A stretch of 9,406 nucleotides of DNA, from assembly GCA_017613485.1 (NCBI GenBank), contig JAGADS010000266.1:1-9406 (forward strand), written 5' to 3'. The stretch is from Treponema sp. (GTDB lineage: Bacteria > Spirochaetota > Spirochaetia > Treponematales > Treponemataceae). Within the stretch, counting starts at the first letter, position 1. Each line of letters starts with the position of its first letter. The position numbers and the translations under genes are program-made. Below, piece by piece: positions 1-5,622 of the stretch. The notes beneath the pieces were generated by a model. It had not been told where the DNA came from and ran no database searches. It worked only from the letters and a program-made list of their open reading frames with translations.

Positions 1-226
1 GAGAAGCTTTTGCCTCAATCTTAGCCTTGCGTTTTCCAGGCCAGTAAAGACCGTAGTAACCAGGAGTACGTTCTTCCTGCGGATTCTCTCCGCCAGTAAT
101 TTCTTTAAGCACATCTAAATTAAGTTTTCCGTCACTAAAAAGCTCCGGGTAAAGCTGCTTCAAAGCTTCAAGCCGCTCGTCTGTTGGTTTTGTTGCCTCA
201 ATAAAAGAATTACGATTTTCAGACAT
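1..226 (-). CDS. Type III restriction-modification DNA methyltransferase (Mod), N-terminal fragment
   Basis: The reading frame starts at an ATG (226-224) preceded by AGGAG (236-240) and runs off the window edge, giving 75 codons. The visible part has a helical stretch (about residues 15-45, with LKQLYPELF and LNLDVLKEI) followed by YYGLYWPGKRKAK (57-69). Adenine-specific Mod subunits of type III systems carry a comparable segment (pattern Y-x-L-x-W-P-G-K-R) just before the catalytic domain. The catalytic DPPY motif and the SAM-binding motif lie outside the window, so the assignment rests on this N-terminal signature alone. A full protein would methylate adenine in a short asymmetric site and partner with a Res helicase-nuclease. 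No clear promoter is seen between the rnf terminator and this gene, so it may depend on read-through or on a promoter overlapping the terminator. Confidence 0.72.
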   Translation of the reverse strand, partial: MSENRNSFIEATKPTDERLEALKQLYPELFSDGKLNLDVLKEITGGENPQEERTPGYYGLYWPGKRKAKIEAKAS

Positions 227-251
227 TTGTTTTTTCTCCTGTTTATTCAAT

Positions 252-307
252 CAAAAAGAAAAAAGGCTGCCTCCGAAGCAGGTTAAGCAACATGAAGGAC
301 AGCCTTT
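252..307 (-). terminator. Rho-independent terminator of the rnf operon
   Basis: On the minus strand AAAGGCTG (right arm on plus, 300-307) pairs with CAGCCTTT (262-269); three further pairs (TCC with GGA) extend the stem across a two-base GG bulge. A T-rich run (TTTTTTCTTTTTG) follows on the minus strand. The hairpin starts about 16 bases after the rnfB stop codon. Only the minus orientation has a good T tract, so it should end rnf transcription and insulate the downstream methyltransferase gene. Confidence 0.85.
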
Positions 308-322
308 GTTAATAAAAAAATC

Positions 323-1135
323 TTAACGATTTATTAAATCCTGAACAAGCTCAAACACTTTGCTTGGGCATGATTTGACGCATTCGCCGCAGCTGGTGCA
401 TTTGCCTGGATCAATCTGAGGAACTCCGTTTACAAGCTCAAGGCATTTCTCCGGGCATTTCTTTACGCAGAGTCCGCACTTAAGGCATCCGACAGAGCAG
501 TTCTTCTTGATGACGGTCTTGTTGTCGCTTTTATTGGAGCAGAGTGCGATAGAGCCCTTTCTGTTTCCGTCGATTATGACAAAAAGTTTTTTAGGACATG
601 TCTTTGCACATTTTCCGCAGCCTACACATTTCTCGTAATCGATTACAGGAAGACCACCGCTTCCCATGAAAAGGGCACCGAACTGGCATGCATCAACACA
701 GTCACCGTAGCCTACGCATCCGAATGAGCAAAGCTTTGTTCCGTTGATGCTCTGGCTTGCGGCCGCACATGTCTTGATTCCGTTGTAAATACCGCGTGTG
801 GCAGCACACTCATTGTTTCCCTTGCATGCAAGAACTGCAACCTTTTTCTGTGCGCTTACCGAGACACCAAGAATCTCACCGACTTTTGCGGCAACACTTG
901 GACCTCCGGCAATACATCCGTTGGCAGGGGCAGTACCGTCTACAACAGCCTGTGCAAATGCAGCACATCCGGCATAACCGCATCCACCGCAGTTACCGCC
1001 GCTGAGTACATCCGCAATAGCCTGAACCCTCGGATCAACCTCTACGGCAAATATTTTCTTGAACAGTCCCAGAAGAAGCCCCAGAACAAATGCAACACAG
1101 AGTGATACAATTATTGTAAAAAGAATTATTTTCAT
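323..1135 (-). CDS. rnfB: Rnf electron-transport complex subunit RnfB (polyferredoxin)
   Basis: RnfB is the peripheral iron-sulphur subunit that takes electrons from reduced ferredoxin and passes them into the membrane part of Rnf. The 270-aa protein has one N-terminal membrane helix (about residues 3-27), then a [4Fe-4S] domain with C49-x2-C52-x4-C57-x16-C74. After this come four ferredoxin-like cysteine groups: a degenerate one at C136/C140/C146/C150, C170-x2-C173-x2-C176-x3-C180, a group at C213/C217/C220/C223/C227, and C246-x2-C249-x2-C252-x3-C256. This is longer and richer in cysteines than the roughly 190-aa E. coli RsxB, and resembles the multi-cluster RnfB of anaerobes such as Acetobacterium. 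It is the last gene of the operon, 17 bases after rnfA, with its own purine-rich ribosome binding site (AAGGAAGGAG). It is followed by the operon terminator. Confidence 0.96.
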   Translation of the reverse strand: MKIILFTIIVSLCVAFVLGLLLGLFKKIFAVEVDPRVQAIADVLSGGNCGGCGYAGCAAFAQAVVDGTAPANGCIAGGPSVAAKVGEILGVSVSAQKKVAVLACKGNNECAATRGIYNGIKTCAAASQSINGTKLCSFGCVGYGDCVDACQFGALFMGSGGLPVIDYEKCVGCGKCAKTCPKKLFVIIDGNRKGSIALCSNKSDNKTVIKKNCSVGCLKCGLCVKKCPEKCLELVNGVPQIDPGKCTSCGECVKSCPSKVFELVQDLINR

Positions 1136-1152
1136 ACAGCTCCTTCCTTACG

Positions 1153-1731
1153 CTATTTTATCAATCCCTTGAATCCAAGGAATGCCAGGGACAAAAGACC
1201 TGCCGCAACATAAAGCATAGGTGTTCCCTTGAATGCCTTTGGTACGTCTGCCGTCTGAAGCCTGCTTCTTACACTGGACATTACGACCATGCTCAAAAGG
1301 AATCCCATTGCGCTTCCAAGTGCATAGACAATGCTTTCTCCGTAGTTGTATCCCTTGCTGATGCAGTTGATTGTAACACCAAGAACCGCACAGTTAGTCG
1401 TGATCAGTGAAAGGTAAATACCCATGCTGCTGTAAAGTCCCGGTGCTGATTTCTTGAGGTAGAATTCCACAAGCTGTACCAGGGATGCGATTACAAGAAT
1501 GAAAATCAAAGTCTGAAGGAATTCAAGTCCAAGAGGAATCATGACAAACTGATACAAAGGCCATGTTACCGCTGTTGCCAGAAGGATTACAAAAGATGTT
1601 GCAATTCCCATACCTGTTGCCTTTCCAGTCTCGCTTGTCATTCCGATGAAGGGACAGATTGCAAGATACTGAATGAAAACAACATTGTCCACCAGCATCG
1701 ATTTAATCAATATGCTCAGTATTCCGCTCAT
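1153..1731 (-). CDS. rnfA: Rnf complex membrane subunit RnfA
   Basis: RnfA is an integral membrane subunit homologous to NqrE. At 192 aa it has the usual family length and about six hydrophobic helices. C26 (AICPFIG) and C114 (TTNCAVLGV) match the conserved cysteines that, together with two from RnfE, hold the intramembrane [2Fe-2S] cluster in Rnf/Nqr structures. RnfA and RnfE are inverted-topology homologues; here both keep the pair. The start ATG overlaps the rnfE stop codon (ATGA at 1728-1731), and the GGAGG site sits inside the last codons of rnfE, so translation is likely coupled. Confidence 0.96.
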   Translation of the reverse strand: MSGILSILIKSMLVDNVVFIQYLAICPFIGMTSETGKATGMGIATSFVILLATAVTWPLYQFVMIPLGLEFLQTLIFILVIASLVQLVEFYLKKSAPGLYSSMGIYLSLITTNCAVLGVTINCISKGYNYGESIVYALGSAMGFLLSMVVMSSVRSRLQTADVPKAFKGTPMLYVAAGLLSLAFLGFKGLIK

Positions 1732-2516
1732 TTTGTCTCCTCCGTCGCAGCTTTTGCCGCAGCTGATTTTTCTGCGTTTGCTTTTTCAAGGGCCGCTTTC
1801 TTTGCCTCTGCTATGCGTTTTTTCTCTTCCGCTTCCTTTTCCATGGCAATGCGTTTTTTCTCGTTTAATGAATTCTCAATCTGAGTTTTTCGCTCTTCAT
1901 CTTTCTTTGCCGCTGAGTGCTGCTTGACTGCCTGCATAAGTGCTCCAAGGATTCCGAATACCATGAAACCGCCCGGTGCAGAATTCAAAACACCGATTCT
2001 GTATGCTTCCGGTATAAGCTCGACTTTAAGAGATGTTCCTGCAAAAAGTGTTCCGCCGCCAAGAAGCTCACGGATAAGTGATATTGCAAGAAGAACAAGC
2101 GTATAGCCGATTCCCATTCCAACAGCATCAAGAACTGCATCCTGTGGTTTGTTTTTTGAAGCGAATGCCTCCACGCGTCCCATGATGATACAGTTGACGA
2201 CGATAAGCGGAATGAAAACTCCGAGTGCATTGTAAAGCGAAGTAATGTAAGCCTGAAGCACCATCTGAACAATCGTAGTGAATGAGGCGATGATGATGAT
2301 GAATACTGGAAGACGGATTGCCTTTGGAATGAATTTCCTGAATATTGAAATCACAAGCTCACTCATTACAAGAACAAAAGTCATTCCCATTCCCATGCCC
2401 AGACCGTTGAAAATCGAGGTAGTGATTCCAAGGGCAGAGCATAGTCCGATGTTAAGCATCAGAAGCGGGTTCTCGCGGATAATTCCGTTAGTAAAAATAT
2501 CTAGTTTTCTGTTCAT
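1728..2516 (-). CDS. rnfE: Rnf complex membrane subunit RnfE with charged C-terminal extension
   Basis: RnfE is the NqrD homologue, a membrane subunit. I chose the ATG at 2516 (262 aa): it overlaps the rnfG stop as ATGA and has GGAGG six bases upstream. An ATG 24 bases further upstream is in frame but lies inside rnfG with no such site. C26 (LNIGLCSALG) and C109 (VVNCIIMGRVEAFA) are the expected [2Fe-2S] ligands shared with RnfA. The membrane core ends near residue 197. A tail of about 65 residues follows, very rich in Lys, Glu and Ala and predicted helical or coiled coil, with the block KKRIA occurring twice (residues 220-224 and 232-236). Most RnfE proteins known to me stop soon after the last helix or have only a short charged tail, so this extension is unusual. 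Confidence 0.95.
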   Translation of the reverse strand: MNRKLDIFTNGIIRENPLLMLNIGLCSALGITTSIFNGLGMGMGMTFVLVMSELVISIFRKFIPKAIRLPVFIIIIASFTTIVQMVLQAYITSLYNALGVFIPLIVVNCIIMGRVEAFASKNKPQDAVLDAVGMGIGYTLVLLAISLIRELLGGGTLFAGTSLKVELIPEAYRIGVLNSAPGGFMVFGILGALMQAVKQHSAAKKDEERKTQIENSLNEKKRIAMEKEAEEKKRIAEAKKAALEKANAEKSAAAKAATEETK

Positions 2517-3133
2517 TTTATGCCTCCGATATTCAGGCATTCCTTCATAATCTCACATGCATCGTCCATCATTGTTGCAATCCCGACAGATGTAATCGTT
2601 GCGCCGGAAATTGCATCGAATGTCTCTCCTGCAGAAAATCCCTTGAACGAATCAAAGCCTGTAAACTGACCGTAGAATGTCTTTCCGTTTTTCAGCTTGA
2701 ATGTAGGATCGCTACCTTTCTGTCCGAATCCCGGTGTGTCAGTGTTCTCAAGATACTGCATTCCGGTAACAAGTCCCTTCATGTCAAGTCCTACCATAAT
2801 GGTTGAACGGTCATAGGTGGGGCCTGAAATCTGAACTACAGCACCGACAGTCTGACCGTCTTTTTTTGCAATGTGAATTGAATCAACCGTGGTCTTGCCG
2901 CTCTTTGTTGTTCCGCAGATAGAATCAGGTATCTCAAAACTGTCTGCATCCTGGAAAACAGCCTTCATTGTTTCGTTTGCTTTTCTCTCGTTGTTTGCCT
3001 GAATTACTGATGATGTAAAGTTATTCACGAGAGCAAGAACCGTACATGATGCACATGCGAATATTGCAAGTATGCATCCAAGCTTTATCATGCTGCCGAT
3101 GCCGTCTTTTTTTGCTGACTGTGCTTCACTCAT
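2513..3133 (-). CDS. rnfG: Rnf complex flavoprotein subunit RnfG
   Basis: RnfG carries a covalently bound FMN on the outer face of the membrane. The 206-aa protein has one N-terminal membrane helix (about residues 14-38) and an FMN-binding domain. The flavinylation motif D173-AI-S176-G-A-T179 is intact; by homology with NqrC and other RnfG proteins, FMN is attached through a phosphoester bond to Thr179 by the flavin transferase ApbE. GPTYDRSTIMVGLD and ENTDTPGFGQK upstream are further typical blocks of the FMN-binding domain. The gene begins by an ATGA overlap with rnfD and ends by an ATGA overlap with rnfE, with GGAGG ribosome binding sites in the preceding coding sequence. No apbE is present in this window, so the enzyme must be encoded elsewhere. 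Confidence 0.96.
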   Translation of the reverse strand: MSEAQSAKKDGIGSMIKLGCILAIFACASCTVLALVNNFTSSVIQANNERKANETMKAVFQDADSFEIPDSICGTTKSGKTTVDSIHIAKKDGQTVGAVVQISGPTYDRSTIMVGLDMKGLVTGMQYLENTDTPGFGQKGSDPTFKLKNGKTFYGQFTGFDSFKGFSAGETFDAISGATITSVGIATMMDDACEIMKECLNIGGIK

Positions 3134-4224
3134 TTTGCAGCCTCCGTTATTTCAAGTCCGTATTCAGAGGCAATTTTTCCTGTGTCCGCATGATGCGATG
3201 CCTTTTTGCCGTAACCGTATTTTCTTGATGTAAGGTTGTTCAGGAAAGGAGCTACAGAGTTCATGATGAGTATGCTGAACATTACTCCCTCAGGATAACC
3301 GCCGAATCGTCTTATTAAGAATGTTATCAGACCGCAGCCGAAGCCGAACACAAGACGGCCTGGTTTTGTAACAGGGGTAGTGGCATAGTCCGTCACCATG
3401 AATGTTGCACCGAACATAAGTCCACCGGTAACAAGAGCTGTAAGGACATCAAAGCCCGCACCTGAGACACCCGCGCCACCTGCAAGAGAAGAAATGAATG
3501 TTCCTGCCGAGACAGTGACAATCATTGCAATCGGGGCACGCCAGTCGATTATGTGTGATACAAGAAGGAAAAGGAAGGAGACAAGAATCAGAGCGATGGA
3601 AGTTTCTCCGATACAGCCTGCACGGTTACCCAGGAAATACTGCCACAGTGTTGAGCTGTCCATTACACCGGCACCAGACTTAATCTGAGCAAGAAGTGTA
3701 GCGGAGGATATTGCATCAACATTAGAGGCTCCTGTAAGAGCGTAATTCCATTTGCTTACCGCCGCATCAGGGTTGAACCATGAGGCTCCCATTACAGATG
3801 CAAACGACATGACCATAAAGGCTCTTCCAGTAAGGGCAGGGTTGAACACGTTGCTTCCAATTCCGCCAAAGAGTCCCTTTGCAATCACGATGGCAACAAA
3901 GTCTCCGATTATGACCATCCATACAGGAACAGTGGAAGGAAGGACAAGAGCAAGAAGAACGCCTGTAACCGCCGCAGAAAGATTTGATATGACAACCTGT
4001 TTCCTTGTAATCTTCTGGAACAGGAACTCAAACAAGACACAGCTTGCAACAGAGACAAGAATCGTAACCAATGCCCTGATGCCGAAAATCACGACACCGT
4101 AAATACATTCAGGGAGCATGGCAAACAGGACCGCCGCCATAATCTTCTGTGTTGAAAGACCCCTTGTAAAATGCGGACTTGATGACAGATAGATTTCGTT
4201 GGTATTTGTTTTTTCACCGCTCAT
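3130..4224 (-). CDS. rnfD: Rnf complex membrane flavoprotein subunit RnfD
   Basis: RnfD is the NqrB-like membrane subunit that carries a second covalent FMN and probably forms part of the ion path. The 364-aa protein has multiple hydrophobic helices. It has the family block GGIGSNVFNPA (120-130) and the flavinylation site D170-AI-S173-S174-A-T176, with Thr176 the expected FMN attachment residue. Position 174 is Ser where many flavinylation sites have Gly. VTDYATTPVTKPGR (277-290) and the NSVAPFLN block near the C-terminus (322-329) are also typical. It is coupled to rnfC upstream and rnfG downstream by ATGA overlaps. The sequence does not tell whether Na+ or H+ is pumped. Confidence 0.96.
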   Translation of the reverse strand: MSGEKTNTNEIYLSSSPHFTRGLSTQKIMAAVLFAMLPECIYGVVIFGIRALVTILVSVASCVLFEFLFQKITRKQVVISNLSAAVTGVLLALVLPSTVPVWMVIIGDFVAIVIAKGLFGGIGSNVFNPALTGRAFMVMSFASVMGASWFNPDAAVSKWNYALTGASNVDAISSATLLAQIKSGAGVMDSSTLWQYFLGNRAGCIGETSIALILVSFLFLLVSHIIDWRAPIAMIVTVSAGTFISSLAGGAGVSGAGFDVLTALVTGGLMFGATFMVTDYATTPVTKPGRLVFGFGCGLITFLIRRFGGYPEGVMFSILIMNSVAPFLNNLTSRKYGYGKKASHHADTGKIASEYGLEITEAAK

Positions 4225-5576
4225 TTTGAACCTCCCGCCGCTTTAGCTTTTTCCAGAGCCATCTGTGCCCTGACCTGCATTTTTCCAAGACGGAAGTGCT
4301 GTACAAGACGGACGTTTGCAGGACACATGAATGAACAGCATCCGCACTCTATGCAGTCCATCAGTCCGAACTTCTTTGCCTTGTCCAGGTTTCCTGCCTT
4401 TATCTCGCGTACCATGAGTACAGGACTTAAATTCATCGGACACGCGTTTATGCATTTGCCGCAGCTTATGCACTGGCTTTCGTCAACAAGATATGTCTCT
4501 TTTTTCGTAAGGAAAGTGATGCCGCTTGTTCCCTTTGCTATCGGAAACTGTGCATTGGTCATTGCAAAACCCATCATCGGACCGCCCGAGACAATCTTTG
4601 CAGTCTGACCTTCCTTGAGCTTGAATACGTCAGGAATCAGATCTCCGACTAAAGTACCCACAGGAACACGGATGTTGCATGGTTTTTCAACCGCACCGCC
4701 GCTTATGGTCAATGCCCTGTCGATTAAAGGCATGCCCAGCCTGAATGCATCGCTTATTGCACAGACAGTTCCCACGTTGCAGATAACCGCCCCTGCATCA
4801 GCCGGAAGCTTTCCCGATGGAACCTCAACCTTGAGGACTGCATCAACTATGTTTTTCTCACATCCCTGGGGATATTTTGTCTTTACAAGTGAGACCGCTA
4901 TTTTTTTCTGGACACCTGCATTCTGGATTGCCTTTTCCAAAACGGGAACAATGTATTCCTTGTTGTTCTCAAGGACGATAAGGGCAGGACAGTCTCCCAG
5001 AATATGGCATACGATTCTAAGACCGTCGACTATTTTATCCGGGGTCTCCTGCAAAGTGCGCTCATCAACTGTAAGATAAGGCTCACATTCAGCTGCATTA
5101 AGAAGAACAAAATCAATCTTTTTGTCACTGGGAGGATTAAGCTTTACATGTGCCGGAAACGAGGCTCCACCCATACCGACAATTCCTGCATCGCGGATAC
5201 GTGCAAGGGCATCTTCCTTTGAGCATGTAAATGGATCCAGTACAGGCATGAAATCTGTCTCGTTTGAATCATCTGCCTCGATTGTAATGCATGGCAGCTC
5301 AAGGTTTCCTGTTACAAGACAGGTCTGGATTTTCTTTACTTTGCCTGAAACTGAAGAATGAACCGGAGCAGACATGAATGCGTCGGATTTTGCAATTATC
5401 TGTCCGCGTTTTACTGAATCACCGACCTGCACGACAGGGGTGTTTGGTGCTCCTCCCATCGTAACCGGTATTGTCACGGTTTTAGTAGAAGGAAATACAT
5501 CGCTTATGGCACAGCCGCTGCTCATTTCCTTGAATTCATCAGGGTGAATTCCGCCCTTAAATGTGTGCGTTTTCAT
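4221..5576 (-). CDS. rnfC: Rnf complex NADH-linked subunit RnfC
   Basis: RnfC is the peripheral subunit that exchanges electrons with NAD(H), homologous to NqrF/complex I NuoF-type folds. The 451-aa protein opens with the conserved TFKGGIHP (residues 5-12), which supports this start. It contains the nucleotide/FMN-binding segment GMGGASFPAHVKL (134-146), the LNAAECEPYLTVDERTL block (159-175), and two [4Fe-4S] motifs: C369/C372/C375/C379 and C408/C411/C414/C418. There is none of the long Ala/Lys-rich C-terminal extension seen in enterobacterial RsxC. It is the first gene of the operon. No Shine-Dalgarno sequence precedes it, unlike every other rnf gene here, and a promoter lies directly upstream (5584-5612), which suggests a leaderless message. 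Confidence 0.96.
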   Translation of the reverse strand: MKTHTFKGGIHPDEFKEMSSGCAISDVFPSTKTVTIPVTMGGAPNTPVVQVGDSVKRGQIIAKSDAFMSAPVHSSVSGKVKKIQTCLVTGNLELPCITIEADDSNETDFMPVLDPFTCSKEDALARIRDAGIVGMGGASFPAHVKLNPPSDKKIDFVLLNAAECEPYLTVDERTLQETPDKIVDGLRIVCHILGDCPALIVLENNKEYIVPVLEKAIQNAGVQKKIAVSLVKTKYPQGCEKNIVDAVLKVEVPSGKLPADAGAVICNVGTVCAISDAFRLGMPLIDRALTISGGAVEKPCNIRVPVGTLVGDLIPDVFKLKEGQTAKIVSGGPMMGFAMTNAQFPIAKGTSGITFLTKKETYLVDESQCISCGKCINACPMNLSPVLMVREIKAGNLDKAKKFGLMDCIECGCCSFMCPANVRLVQHFRLGKMQVRAQMALEKAKAAGGSK

Positions 5577-5583
5577 GCGGAAT

Positions 5584-5612
5584 ATTCTATAATATTATGG
5601 TAAAATTGTCTA
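5584..5612 (-). promoter_or_regulatory. Predicted sigma-70 promoter of the rnf operon
   Basis: On the minus strand TAGACA (5612-5607) and TAGAAT (5589-5584) each match consensus at five of six bases and are separated by exactly 17 bases. Only seven bases (5583-5577) separate the -10 box from the rnfC ATG, so transcription should begin at or next to the start codon. Because no terminator is visible after the upstream gene, read-through from it may also supply rnf transcript. Confidence 0.6.
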
Positions 5613-5622
5613 TGTGTTTTAC
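5600..5622. promoter_or_regulatory. Inverted repeat over the rnf promoter, possible operator
   Basis: GTAAAA (5600-5605) and TTTTAC (5617-5622) form a perfect 6-bp inverted repeat with an 11-base centre. The centre contains the -35 box, so a bound dimeric regulator would block it. The arms are A+T-rich and short, so chance is a real alternative; the right arm also overlaps the stop codon of the upstream gene. Confidence 0.25.

Noticed and set aside
2517..2540. Longer RnfE starting eight codons upstream
   Set aside because: The upstream ATG lies within rnfG with no ribosome binding site, while the ATG at 2516 has GGAGG and the ATGA overlap seen at the other rnf junctions.
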